From CAYFUR01 sp964346275 (GTDB lineage Bacteria > Sumerlaeota > Sumerlaeia > SLMS01): a DNA stretch of 64,000 nucleotides. The stretch's first letter is position 1, and each line of letters starts with the position of its first letter. A program made the position numbers and the translations under genes. The notes beneath the pieces are model-generated. The model did not search any database and had not been told where the DNA came from. It saw only the letters and a list, made by a program, of their open reading frames with translations. Positions 18,184 through 27,139 of the stretch are shown here, one piece after another. The stretch lies in NCBI GenBank assembly GCA_964346275.1, contig CAYFUR010000003.1:69819-133818 (forward strand), given 5' to 3'.

Positions 18184-18391
18184 ACTCAGGAAAACTCAAC
18201 ATTCGAGCTTTCCTTTCTCTGAATCGAGCAGAATTCCACGCCCCCAGTGAAAATAGGTAAAGTCTATGCTTCTCTTAAGACCTGATGGCTGCGAGACAGC
18301 ATGTTAAACAGCCGAAAGAGAGGCTTTCTCGGCAGTTTTGCCTTCATCCCCATCGCCGCGCCCGAAAGCCGTGAGGAGAATTCAGTCTCAG

Positions 18392-21300
18392 ATGGAGAGT
18401 TTCAGTCCACGCCCTGGACCAGCGAGCGGACAGCATCGAGCCAGCGGCGGTTCCTCGCGCCTCATTGCCCGCAAAAACATTCAACGCCATCTTTGGCCTC
18501 TTATTTACTCTGCCGGGACGGCCATGGCGATTCTCCTCACGGTCCTTCTTTACGACTTCATCCAACAGGAATTCCTCCTTCTAATCTTTTCCGGCAGAGA
18601 GGCCCAATGGCTGGGCGTCTCCGCGAGGGCCTGGTCATTCCGGATCATAATTCTTCTCTTTGCTCTCCTCGCGGGTGCCCTTGTCTATTCTTTCAGCCTG
18701 CGAGCCGCTCTTCTCCAGGAACGGATCGACCGAACAACAAAACGCCTCCGCCAAAAAGAACGCGAAGCCCGGGGCAGGGAAGCGGAACACAAAGGCATTC
18801 TCGCCTCCTTGAAAGACGTGATTTGGGCGGGCGACCCGGAGACTCACGAGATGGTTTATCTGAATCCTTCCGCCGAAGCCCTTTACGGCCTGCCTCGCGA
18901 GAGTTTCTTCCAGAATCCCGATCTCTGGAAAAAAGTGGTGCATCCCGCCGACCAGGAAAAGGTGATGCGCTATACATCGCTGCTTCATCAAAACGGTTTC
19001 GTTGAAATGAACTACCGCATTGTTCGGCCCGATGGAGAAGTGCGATGGGTCACCGACCAAGGCACAGTGATCCGCAACCAGGAGGGCGGGGCGAGACGCC
19101 TCGCCGGGATCGTCAGTGATATCACGGAACAGGTTTTTGCCCGCGAGGGATTAAAGCGGAGCGAGGAGATGATCAAAAGCATTCTCAACGGCGCGCCCAT
19201 CATGATCCGCGCCGTCGACTCCCGCGGAATCATCAAGCTCTGCGAGGGTCGCTCGCTCGAGGCCATTGGTGAAACGCCCGGCCAAGCTGTGGGCGAACTA
19301 GTTCAAAATCACTTCAAAGACGACTTCCAGCAATGGAGCGATTGGATGCGCGCGCTTTCCGGCGAGACCTTTACCTCAATTTGGAGCCGCCGGGGCTATG
19401 TGTTTGAAACCTTCTACTCCCCTCTGAGGGAAGACGGAAAGATCGTTGGGGCCGTTTGCGTGGGGAACGACATCACAACGCGCCAGATTGCCCAGGAAGC
19501 CCTGGAAGAATCGGAAATGCGCTTTCGGCGCCTCGCGGATTCCGCGAACGAGGGCGTCGTGATCTCCCTGGATGGAACCATTCTCGAGGCCAATGAAGCC
19601 TTCCTGCGGATTTTTGGTCTTGATGAGAAAGAAGTAGAAGGACTGACTGCCAAAGACATCGTTGCCCCTGAAGCCTGTGAACGGACTCTGGAAAAAATCC
19701 GAAACCAGGACGAAGGCGTCTACGAGTCCATCGGGAAAAGAAAAGACGGATCCCGTTTTCCCATCGAGGTTTATGGCCGCGCGATACCTTATGAAGGACG
19801 GATGGCGCGGGTCACGTCTATACGGGATATCACCGCCGAGAAGCGGATTCGCCAGGAACTGCTCGAGGCGATTGAAACCGCTGAATCCGCATCCCGGGCG
19901 AAAAGCGAATTCATTGCGAATGTCAGCCACGAAATCCGGACGCCGCTGAACGCCGTGATCGGGCTCGCCCAAATCCTCGAACGCTCCGACCTGAACGCCC
20001 AGCAGCGCGATTACATTCAGACCATTCATCGCTCGGGCGATACCTTGCTCTCGCTGCTCAATGATCTTCTGGATCTTTCAAAAGTCGACGCGGGGAAACT
20101 GGAAATCGAGAAGATCGGTTTCGATGTGCGGGAATGCGTGGAGGCCGTGGGAGATTTGCTCGCGCCGAAAGCGCAGCTCAAAGGGCTGGAATTCCTGGTG
20201 GAAATTGATCGGGATGTCCCACGCCAGGTGGTCGGCGATCCCTCCCGCCTTCAACAAATCCTCCTGAATCTTGCCGGCAATGCCGTGAAATTCACTTCCG
20301 AGGGTGAAGTGCATATTCGGGTCGAAAGAGAAACAACGGAAAAAGAAATGCCCGGCAGAACGACGCTCCTGTTTTCCATCGAAGATACTGGAATTGGCAT
20401 TTCAACGGAAGACCGAGCGAAGCTCTTTCAGCCATTTTCACAGGTCGATTCGTCCACAACTCGCAAATACGGCGGGACCGGCCTGGGCCTTGCCATCTCG
20501 CGCCAGCTTGTTCACGCCATGGATGGCGAGATCGATGTGGAAAGCGAAGAAGGTGAGGGGACTCGATTCTCTTTTACGCTTCCTCTTTTGGTATCAGACA
20601 GCCGCACAGCGACGGAAACGGCCTTTAAGCTACAGATTCTCGGGGGAATGAAAGTTCTTCTCGTTGACGAAAATGAGCCCGCGCGCCGCCAGCTGAGCGG
20701 AATGCTTTCTTCCTGGGGCTGCGAAGTCACCGAACTGTCCGGCGGCAAACCCCTCCTGGAAATGGCTCGCGAGAACAGGGATTGCGGCCACTTCGATGCG
20801 ATCATCCTGGATCAACAACTTCAGGACATACAACTTGCCGATCTCCTGGAAGAACTTGGCAAAGCAGTGCCGGATCGCACATGTCCTTTTATCCTGATGA
20901 CCGCAGCGACGGCTTCTTCGGAGGAATTGACTCTGATTAACGAGCATTTTGACACCTTCATTCGCAAACCGATCAAACGAACCCAAATGTTGGAAGCGCT
21001 TGTTAACCTTTCTCTCGGCGATGACCAGGACCAGGACATGGGGTTGTCCGAATCAAGCGCCAGCCAGTGGCTTGAGGCGCATGCTCCTGATTCCCCGGAC
21101 AGGAGCACGGCCGTTCTCGTCGTCGAGGACAATGAGATCAATCAGCTCGTTGCCCGGGAAATGTTGCGGAATGCCGGTATCGCGTGCGAGTTTGCCCAAA
21201 ACGGTCTCGAAGCCCTCGATATGCTGAAACACAAGTCCTATGATCTCGTCTTCATGGACGTTCAAATGCCCGAGATGGATGGGATCGAGGCGACCAGACA

Positions 21301-21880
21301 TCTTCGTGAATCAGGCTGTCAAACGCCCGTGATCGCCATGACCGCCAGCGCTCTCTCGAGGGACCGCGAGCGATGCATGGAAGCGGGAATGGATGATTAC
21401 GTTACGAAGCCCATCAGCATGGAGACTCTCCAGGAGGTGCTCAATCAGCACTTGCATCGATCCAGCACGCAGTCTGGAGAGCAAGAAGGCCGGGATTCCC
21501 ACTCAGACCACCGAGGCCCGGTTGACCTCGACCGTTTGAACATCATCACCGCCGGCGATAAAGATGTGATGAAAGAGATTGCCGACCTTTTCCTGAAGGA
21601 CGGCCGAAAGCGCCTCTCCGAAATCCGCGACGCTTTGAAGGAGCAGAACCTGGAGGCGGTCCGCAAAAATGCGCATGCGCTCAAAGGTGCCAGCATGAAC
21701 CTGGGAGCTCAGGAGCTGGGTGCTACATGCGCGGCATTGGAGAATCGCGCCCGGGAAGCGTCCCTCCCGGCCATGCGCCGTGAATATGCCCAGGCATGTG
21801 AGCAATACCGCGAGGCAGAAGATTTCCTGCACTCTCGTTTAGGCGAGGGAGCAGCGGCGCGACCTAGCGGGCCCAGATAG
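18392..21880 (+). CDS. Hybrid sensor histidine kinase with PAS domains, two receivers and Hpt
   Basis: This is a 1162-residue phosphorelay protein. Two N-terminal spans (about 35-58 and 72-92) are followed by PAS domains (about 130-250, 260-370 and 385-500). The HisKA phosphoacceptor is His513 (NVSHEIRTPLN). The HATPase shows GIGIS and GGTGLGLAIS. A first receiver has Asp807, a second canonical receiver has Asp956 (VFMDVQMPEMDG), and the Hpt domain has His1095 (NAHALKGASMN). Signal would pass His513 to receiver to Hpt to a separate regulator; none is adjacent. The first receiver is degenerate around its Asp (AIILDQQLQD). ATG 18392 has GAGGAG 13 bases upstream; a TTG at 18338 would add 18 residues. 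Confidence 0.93.
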   Translation: MESFSPRPGPASGQHRASGGSSRLIARKNIQRHLWPLIYSAGTAMAILLTVLLYDFIQQEFLLLIFSGREAQWLGVSARAWSFRIIILLFALLAGALVYSFSLRAALLQERIDRTTKRLRQKEREARGREAEHKGILASLKDVIWAGDPETHEMVYLNPSAEALYGLPRESFFQNPDLWKKVVHPADQEKVMRYTSLLHQNGFVEMNYRIVRPDGEVRWVTDQGTVIRNQEGGARRLAGIVSDITEQVFAREGLKRSEEMIKSILNGAPIMIRAVDSRGIIKLCEGRSLEAIGETPGQAVGELVQNHFKDDFQQWSDWMRALSGETFTSIWSRRGYVFETFYSPLREDGKIVGAVCVGNDITTRQIAQEALEESEMRFRRLADSANEGVVISLDGTILEANEAFLRIFGLDEKEVEGLTAKDIVAPEACERTLEKIRNQDEGVYESIGKRKDGSRFPIEVYGRAIPYEGRMARVTSIRDITAEKRIRQELLEAIETAESASRAKSEFIANVSHEIRTPLNAVIGLAQILERSDLNAQQRDYIQTIHRSGDTLLSLLNDLLDLSKVDAGKLEIEKIGFDVRECVEAVGDLLAPKAQLKGLEFLVEIDRDVPRQVVGDPSRLQQILLNLAGNAVKFTSEGEVHIRVERETTEKEMPGRTTLLFSIEDTGIGISTEDRAKLFQPFSQVDSSTTRKYGGTGLGLAISRQLVHAMDGEIDVESEEGEGTRFSFTLPLLVSDSRTATETAFKLQILGGMKVLLVDENEPARRQLSGMLSSWGCEVTELSGGKPLLEMARENRDCGHFDAIILDQQLQDIQLADLLEELGKAVPDRTCPFILMTAATASSEELTLINEHFDTFIRKPIKRTQMLEALVNLSLGDDQDQDMGLSESSASQWLEAHAPDSPDRSTAVLVVEDNEINQLVAREMLRNAGIACEFAQNGLEALDMLKHKSYDLVFMDVQMPEMDGIEATRHLRESGCQTPVIAMTASALSRDRERCMEAGMDDYVTKPISMETLQEVLNQHLHRSSTQSGEQEGRDSHSDHRGPVDLDRLNIITAGDKDVMKEIADLFLKDGRKRLSEIRDALKEQNLEAVRKNAHALKGASMNLGAQELGATCAALENRAREASLPAMRREYAQACEQYREAEDFLHSRLGEGAAARPSGPR

Positions 21881-21946
21881 TCCTTGCAGCACTTTTCTTT
21901 CTGCTTAAAATAAGAGGTGGATTCATTCTTTGCGAGAGGCTGCTTC

Positions 21947-22903
21947 ATGGACCAGCAAAAATCCATTATCGATGTCGAAAATCTCGTCGTTGATTATGGA
22001 AAGGGGAAAGACAAGACCCGTGCCGTGTCCGGCATCAGCCTCTCGGTCGCCAAGGGGGAAACAGTCGGCTTTATCGGCGCCAACGGCGCGGGAAAATCCA
22101 CAACGATTAAAACCCTCATGGGGTTCATTTTCCCCACCAGTGGCACGGTTCGGATGTTCGGAGCGCCCTGTGGGACAGTAGAAAGCCGCCGGCGCATCGG
22201 CTATCTTCCAGAAGTCGCCCTCTATTATCCTTTCATGAAGGCCCGCGAGCTGCTCGAACTTTATGGAGGCCTCCAGGGCATGGCTGCGCGTGAGTTGAAA
22301 CGGGAGATTCCAGGACTCCTGGATAAAGTCGGCCTCGCTGGCAAGGAAGAGGTGCTGCTCAAGAACTTCTCAAAAGGCATGCAACAACGCCTTGGAATCG
22401 CCCAGGCCATTATTGCACGTCCGGAAGCCCTGGTCTTTGATGAGCTGTCGAGCGGCCTCGATCCTGTCGGGCGCCATGACCTCCGGCAGGTTCTGCTCGA
22501 ATTGAAACAGGAAGGCCGGACGATCTTCTTCAGCTCCCACGAGTTGACGGAGGTGGAGACTTTGTGCGACCGCGTGATCATGATTCACCGGGGCAAAATC
22601 GTTACGGAAGCGCCCGTGGACGAACTCATGAAGCCGCTCAATGAATTCGAGATCGTCTTTCAATTGCCGGAAGGAGAAGAAATGCCCCCGGCGATCGCCG
22701 AGACCTCTCCTGAAAGGGATGGAAACCGGTTCCGCGCCCGCATTCATGACGTCGAGCATTACAGCCGGTGTATACACGAGCTGTCAGAACGGCGTGCTCC
22801 GATTCACCACACGTCGTCGAAATCGCGTTCCCTGGAAGATTACTTTATCGAGTTGGTTCGTGAGCAGGAAACGGGCACCCTTCAACACTCCAGTTCCGAA
22901 TAA
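21947..22903 (+). CDS. ABC transporter ATP-binding protein (ABC-2 type), orphan
   Basis: This 318-residue nucleotide-binding subunit has Walker A GANGAGKST, signature FSKGMQQR (an LSGGQ variant), Walker B ALVFDELSSGLDP and switch SSHEL. About 85 C-terminal residues follow, as seen in ABC-2/NatA-type ATPases that pair with separate export permeases. ATG 21947 has GAGAGG seven bases upstream. No permease gene is next to it: the neighbour downstream (DUF2878) is on the other strand and overlaps its last 59 bases. The partner and the exported substrate are unknown. Confidence 0.9.
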   Translation: MDQQKSIIDVENLVVDYGKGKDKTRAVSGISLSVAKGETVGFIGANGAGKSTTIKTLMGFIFPTSGTVRMFGAPCGTVESRRRIGYLPEVALYYPFMKARELLELYGGLQGMAARELKREIPGLLDKVGLAGKEEVLLKNFSKGMQQRLGIAQAIIARPEALVFDELSSGLDPVGRHDLRQVLLELKQEGRTIFFSSHELTEVETLCDRVIMIHRGKIVTEAPVDELMKPLNEFEIVFQLPEGEEMPPAIAETSPERDGNRFRARIHDVEHYSRCIHELSERRAPIHHTSSKSRSLEDYFIELVREQETGTLQHSSSE

Positions 22904-23399
22904 TAAATAGCAGCGGCATGGCGGCGGCCCAGCACAGAGCGAGAGCGATGATTGCAACAGGCGTGCTCACGCCGAATTCAATCGCGCCGAATTCCCTCCC
23001 CGCGTAATAGGATGCCGGGCCGCCCACCGCGGCGAAAAGCGCCGCCAGCACATAGCGTCCGTTCAACCAGGAGAGACACCCCTCCACCGTCGTGGCTAAA
23101 TTAAACCACATTCCCAGGAGCCAGACCGGCGTCAGCCAGACAGGCCATCCTGCGTCTGTGAATCGATGGACTCCCGCGATCCCGAGTGAAGTATCCACAG
23201 CAAAGCCGAAAGCCCCAATCAACGCGAAAAAAAGAAAACGCTGCTTCCCCGCTCCGTTTAAAAAAGCATCCAGAGCGACCAGCCCGGCAACAACCAGGGG
23301 ACCAAGAAAGGGAAGGCCGTTGGCAGCGCCGAGTACACTGGTAAACCAGCCGACGTTGAAAGACACCAGGTTGATCAGGCTATGCATCCCGGATGTCAT
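22845..23399 (-). CDS. DUF2878 domain membrane protein
   Basis: This 184-residue protein has about six hydrophobic segments. It shows the family features WFTSVLGAANG near the N-terminus, FALIGAFGFAVDTSLG, and TPVWLLGMWFNLATTVEGCLSWL. DUF2878 proteins are found in bacterial operons with DUF1365, cyclopropane-fatty-acid synthases and desaturases, and their biochemical role is not established. The ATG overlaps the DUF1365 stop (ATGA), so it is the last gene of the coupled cassette. Its 3' end runs 59 bases into the convergent ABC ATPase gene. Confidence 0.82.
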   Translation of the reverse strand: MTSGMHSLINLVSFNVGWFTSVLGAANGLPFLGPLVVAGLVALDAFLNGAGKQRFLFFALIGAFGFAVDTSLGIAGVHRFTDAGWPVWLTPVWLLGMWFNLATTVEGCLSWLNGRYVLAALFAAVGGPASYYAGREFGAIEFGVSTPVAIIALALCWAAAMPLLFIIRNWSVEGCPFPAHEPTR

Positions 23400-24175
23400 G
23401 AACGAGGAGCCTCCCTTGTCTTGGGATGGGGATAGAAGCGGGCTCGTTTCCACCAAAGCTTAAGAGCCTGCCAGTGAATTTTCGCCACCACCTGGAGCGT
23501 CATGAAAGGATAGTAAACCAACACAGCCGCTAATGAGCGCGCTGTCATCGGCTTGCGCTCGAGGGTCATCGTCGCATCGAACACTTTCTTTCCATCCTTC
23601 AAATCTTCCATGTGCACCGCCAGCATCCGGCCGGGCTCGTTGAAGCGCCAGTCGTAATCCAATTCCATGGGCAGGAAGGGCGAGACATGAAAATCCTTGG
23701 CAAATTGAAAGCGCATTTGTGGCCCGCGGGCTTTGCTTCGATCGCGGGGAAGCACATAACAATGCATTTCCCGCCAGGGCGTATTGCTCACCTCGGCAAT
23801 GATCGTCTCGACCTCGGTGTCCTCCCGATTGAAACAATAATAAAAACTCACAGGGTTGAAACAATATCCAAAATACCGGAGATGCGTCAGAAGGCGAATC
23901 GGGCCATCGGGGCGGCTGCCCGTCCGTTCTTCCACGAGATCCCGAACCGACTCCTGTAACGGCTGTTTCGCATCGCCAATGTGGTCGCCACGGCGAAACC
24001 AGGCGAGATTCGGGCTGTCCGCCGACCAAAACCATCGCCGGCTGAAGGCCTGGGGCAGCTCTTCGAGATCCAGGTAGACCATGAAAAGCTTATAGACAAA
24101 ATGGTTTTCTATTGGAGAAAATCGCCGATGGCGCACTTTGCCGATGTAAAGACAACTGTCTTCCTGGGCCGTCAT
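23396..24175 (-). CDS. DUF1365 domain protein (lipid-modification operon component)
   Basis: This 259-residue protein has the family landmarks 'LYIGKVRHRRFSP', 'FVYKLFMVYLDL', 'LLTHLRYFGYCFNPVSFYYCF', 'EVSNTPW', 'KDFHVSPFLPM' and a C-terminal hydrophobic stretch near 'LVYYPFMTLQVVAKIHWQAL'. DUF1365 genes usually sit beside a cyclopropane-fatty-acid-synthase homologue and an amine-oxidase-like flavoprotein; neither is present here. GGAGGG stands five bases before the ATG. The gene lies 12 bases after the NTF2-like gene and overlaps DUF2878. A role in membrane fatty-acid modification follows from context; the reaction is unknown. Confidence 0.9.
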   Translation of the reverse strand: MTAQEDSCLYIGKVRHRRFSPIENHFVYKLFMVYLDLEELPQAFSRRWFWSADSPNLAWFRRGDHIGDAKQPLQESVRDLVEERTGSRPDGPIRLLTHLRYFGYCFNPVSFYYCFNREDTEVETIIAEVSNTPWREMHCYVLPRDRSKARGPQMRFQFAKDFHVSPFLPMELDYDWRFNEPGRMLAVHMEDLKDGKKVFDATMTLERKPMTARSLAAVLVYYPFMTLQVVAKIHWQALKLWWKRARFYPHPKTREAPRS

Positions 24176-24187
24176 GATCGCCCTCCC

Positions 24188-24604
24188 TTACAGCCGGGCT
24201 TTGATCTTTCGGATCACGCCACCCAGTACTGGAACACGTTCGTAAATCAATGCGCCGACATCAAAGTAATCGCGATGATATTCGATTTTCCCGGAAAACC
24301 GAAGATGGGAGATGCCGGGAACATGGGCGGTTTCGCCTTTGCGAAAGCTTCCGTGCTCCATGTGCATGACCCAGGGAAGGGAGGCTTCGTTTCCGTCGAT
24401 CATTGGCTTGCCGAAATCAAACTGGCAAGAGACAACGCCTTCGTAAAGGCCGGCGAAATATTTCTTCAACTCATCAATACCGTGAACTTCGTGAATCGGG
24501 TCGAGGAAATGAATTTGCTGCGTATAAATCTCTTCCGCAAGGTCCAGATTTTCCGCATTTAACTGATTAAAGACCGCCTGGAATCTGTCGATGATCTCAC
24601 TCAC
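24188..24604 (-). CDS. NTF2-like (SnoaL) domain protein
   Basis: This 138-residue alpha+beta-cone protein starts with a helix (RFQAVFNQLNAENLDLAEEIY), followed by 'HFLDPIHEVHGIDELKKYFAGLY'. This is the classic SnoaL/NTF2 opening, and beta strands such as HMEHGSF and GISHLRF follow. Such folds act as small isomerases, hydratases or scaffolds. Similar proteins occur in DUF1365/CFA operons. The start is GTG 24604, overlapping the desaturase stop by four bases (GTGA), with GGGGAAG upstream. Coupling to the desaturase suggests it acts on or with unsaturated acyl chains; this is inference. Confidence 0.8.
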   Translation of the reverse strand: MSEIIDRFQAVFNQLNAENLDLAEEIYTQQIHFLDPIHEVHGIDELKKYFAGLYEGVVSCQFDFGKPMIDGNEASLPWVMHMEHGSFRKGETAHVPGISHLRFSGKIEYHRDYFDVGALIYERVPVLGGVIRKIKARL

Positions 24605-25569
24605 CGGAGCTTCCCCTTCTCACCACTGCGGACATGGGCCGGCACGGGCCTCAGTTCCCAGATCAGCCCGGCCCACGACATCATTTTCAGGATATAGTAA
24701 GTCACGTCGATCTCGTACCAGAAGAAACCCTGGCGCGCCGCCGAGGGATAATAATGGTGATTGTTGTGCCATCCTTCACCAAAGGTGATCAACGCCAGCA
24801 GCAGGCTGTTCTTGCTTTCATCCTTGGTGGGATAGCGGGCCTTTCCAAATTTGTGACTCAACGAGTTGATCGTGAATGTCCCGTGAAAAAGCAAAACCGT
24901 GGAAATGAAGAACCCCCAGATCAGCATCTGCCAGCCGTTCGTTCCAAGCCCGGGGGCGGTCGCTTCGAGGAGGACACCGAGAAAGAACATCGCCGCTCCC
25001 AGAACGACTGGGGGGAAAATATCAAAGCGGTCGAGGAAACGCAGTTCGGGAAACCGCGCAAGGTCCTTCACTTCTTTCAGCCGCGTCGGAAAATTCTCCC
25101 GAGCCGTGATCCAGAACATGTGGCTCCAAAGGAAACTGTCACGATGCGGCGAATGAACGTCTTCCTCGGTATCTGAATACCGATGGTGATGGCGGTGATG
25201 CGCTGCCCACCAGAGAGGTCCCCGCTGGACAGCCAGGCTGCCAATCAATGCGAAGATGAACTGCATGGGCCGGCTTGTCTTGTAGGCACGATGGGAAAAG
25301 TAACGATGATAGAATCCGGTGATGGCGAACATACGGACGGCATACAGGGCCAGGCAGACAGCGACGGCGATGGGACTCCATCCAACCCAGATCACGGCGA
25401 GACAGGCAATGTGGACGCCGAGGAATGGAAGGACGCGAAACCAGTCGACCTTCTTCTTTTCTTCCACCTCGCCCATCTGCTCGGCAGCGTGATAGCTGTC
25501 GACCCATTGGCGCATGGTGTTGATCATCGAGACTTTGTTCGAAGTTTTCTTTTTCGGAAGTTCCTGCAT
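24601..25569 (-). CDS. Membrane fatty acid (acyl-CoA/acyl-lipid) desaturase
   Basis: This 322-residue integral-membrane di-iron enzyme has three histidine boxes: HRYFSH, HRHHHRYSD and HNNHHYYPS. The arrangement and 'WWAAHHRHHH' match delta-9 acyl-CoA or acyl-lipid desaturases, which use O2 and an electron donor to place a cis double bond. It leads a coupled cassette (NTF2-like, DUF1365, DUF2878), so the unsaturated product may be modified further. No ferredoxin or reductase gene is adjacent. A GGGAGAAAG-like site lies just before the ATG. It is divergent from miaB across 235 bases. Confidence 0.93.
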   Translation of the reverse strand: MQELPKKKTSNKVSMINTMRQWVDSYHAAEQMGEVEEKKKVDWFRVLPFLGVHIACLAVIWVGWSPIAVAVCLALYAVRMFAITGFYHRYFSHRAYKTSRPMQFIFALIGSLAVQRGPLWWAAHHRHHHRYSDTEEDVHSPHRDSFLWSHMFWITARENFPTRLKEVKDLARFPELRFLDRFDIFPPVVLGAAMFFLGVLLEATAPGLGTNGWQMLIWGFFISTVLLFHGTFTINSLSHKFGKARYPTKDESKNSLLLALITFGEGWHNNHHYYPSAARQGFFWYEIDVTYYILKMMSWAGLIWELRPVPAHVRSGEKGKLR

Positions 25570-25804
25570 CTTTCTCCCTGTTATCGTCGCTGCTTAATGG
25601 ACGAGCAAACCCAATTCGGTGAGATACAAAAGGATAAGCAGCACGTCCCGGGCCAAGACGACAGAAGAATTCTTTCGACACGCCGACAACGGCTTTTGCC
25701 GACTCCGTTCGTCGAGTTCCTTGACAAGCCTCCCGACCTCGAATCAAAGTCTCAAGCCCGGAGACACGGCCAGCCGGGAAAAACCAATAAGTCGAGTAGC
25801 GGGA

Positions 25805-27139
25805 ATGTCGAAGACCTATCGCGTGATCACCTACGGGTGTCAGATGAACGAGCACGACTCGGAAATCATGGAAGGTCTGCTGCAGCAACGCGGCTACGAG
25901 AAGGTGGAGAGCGAATTCGACGCCGACGTCGTCGTGTTCAACACATGTTGCGTCCGCGAAGGGGCCGAAAACCGCGCCATCGGACGCTGCCAGTCCTTGC
26001 GCTCGGCCAAGGACAGGAATCCCGATAAAGTGGTGATCATGTCTGGTTGCGTTGCCCAGGATCAGGGCCGGAAGCTTCTCGAACGCATTCCAGGCCTGGA
26101 TCTCGTCGTTGGAACGCGCGATTATGTCCATCTGCCCGACCTGATCGAGCAATTCAAAGTCACCGGCGAGCGGGCCGTGGCCGTCGAAGACATCGACAAG
26201 CCTCTTTCCGTCAATGTCCAGCCCGTCCGCCAGAACAAACTCCGCGCATTCGTCAATATCATGTATGGGTGCAACAACCGTTGCACTTTCTGTATCGTGC
26301 CCAGGACGCGGGGCGTTGAATGGAGCCGCCCGATCGCCGATCTTGTCGAAGAGGTGCGGCGCCTTGTCGCGGAAGGTACCCGCGAGGTGATCCTTCTCGG
26401 CCAGAACGTCAACAGCTACATGACCGATGAGCGCGAGGACTTCCACGATCTCCTCTGTGCCCTGAACGAAATCGACGGCCTTTGGCGAATCCGCTACACC
26501 ACGTCGAATCCCAAAAGTGCCCGCGGCCGCCACATCAGCGCCGTGGCCCAATGCGAAAAAGTCATGGAGAATCTCCACCTCCCCGTGCAATCGGGCAATG
26601 ACCGCGTTCTGCGCCAGATGAAGCGCGCCTATAATACCAAGCGGTACCGCTACCTGGTGGAGATGTTCCGGGATCAGAATCCCCTGCACTCCCTCACCAC
26701 CGACATCATCGTCGGCTTTCCCACGGAAACGGATGAGGAGTTCGAGGAGACCCTGCAACTCGTCGAGGAGATGCGCTACGACAGCGCCTTCATGTTCATG
26801 TATAGTCCACGCCCTGGCACGGTGGCGGCGGACACCATGGCCAACGATGTCCCCTTGCGGGTAAAGAAAGAGCGGCTCCAGCGGCTGATCGAGCGCCAGG
26901 AGGCCATTTCCTTCGAGAAAAACCGGGAAGAAATTGGCCGCACTCACGAGGTGCTGGTGGAAGGCCCTTCGCGCAAGAACCCCGATCACCTCCAGGGACG
27001 CACGCGCACCGACAAGATGGTCATCTTTCCGGGGAAATCGCGCCTGATCGGAACGCTCGCGGACGTGCGCATCACCGGCGGGAACTCCCACAGCCTGCTG
27101 GGCGAGATTCTCACCCGCGAGGCTCTCCCAACGGGATGA
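25805..27139 (+). CDS. miaB: tRNA-2-methylthio-N6-dimethylallyladenosine synthase MiaB
   Basis: This 444-residue radical-SAM methylthiotransferase modifies A37 of tRNAs reading UNN codons. The N-terminal UPF0004 domain holds cluster cysteines at Cys12 (YGCQMNEHDSE), in NTCCVRE, and in MSGCVAQ. The radical-SAM motif is Cys156xxxCys160xxCys163 (CNNRCTFC), and a C-terminal TRAM domain follows (about 380-444). The MNEHDSE and CTFCIVP segments are diagnostic for MiaB over RimO or MtaB. ATG 25805 matches the family start and has GCGGGA immediately upstream; the longer frame is rejected. A TTGACA at 25721-25726 could be part of its promoter, with a weak -10. Confidence 0.95.
   Translation: MSKTYRVITYGCQMNEHDSEIMEGLLQQRGYEKVESEFDADVVVFNTCCVREGAENRAIGRCQSLRSAKDRNPDKVVIMSGCVAQDQGRKLLERIPGLDLVVGTRDYVHLPDLIEQFKVTGERAVAVEDIDKPLSVNVQPVRQNKLRAFVNIMYGCNNRCTFCIVPRTRGVEWSRPIADLVEEVRRLVAEGTREVILLGQNVNSYMTDEREDFHDLLCALNEIDGLWRIRYTTSNPKSARGRHISAVAQCEKVMENLHLPVQSGNDRVLRQMKRAYNTKRYRYLVEMFRDQNPLHSLTTDIIVGFPTETDEEFEETLQLVEEMRYDSAFMFMYSPRPGTVAADTMANDVPLRVKKERLQRLIERQEAISFEKNREEIGRTHEVLVEGPSRKNPDHLQGRTRTDKMVIFPGKSRLIGTLADVRITGGNSHSLLGEILTREALPTG

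Noticed and set aside
25139..27091. 650-codon open frame on the minus strand
   Set aside because: It is antisense to miaB and runs into the desaturase; its composition is that of a shadow frame, while miaB carries all expected cysteine motifs.
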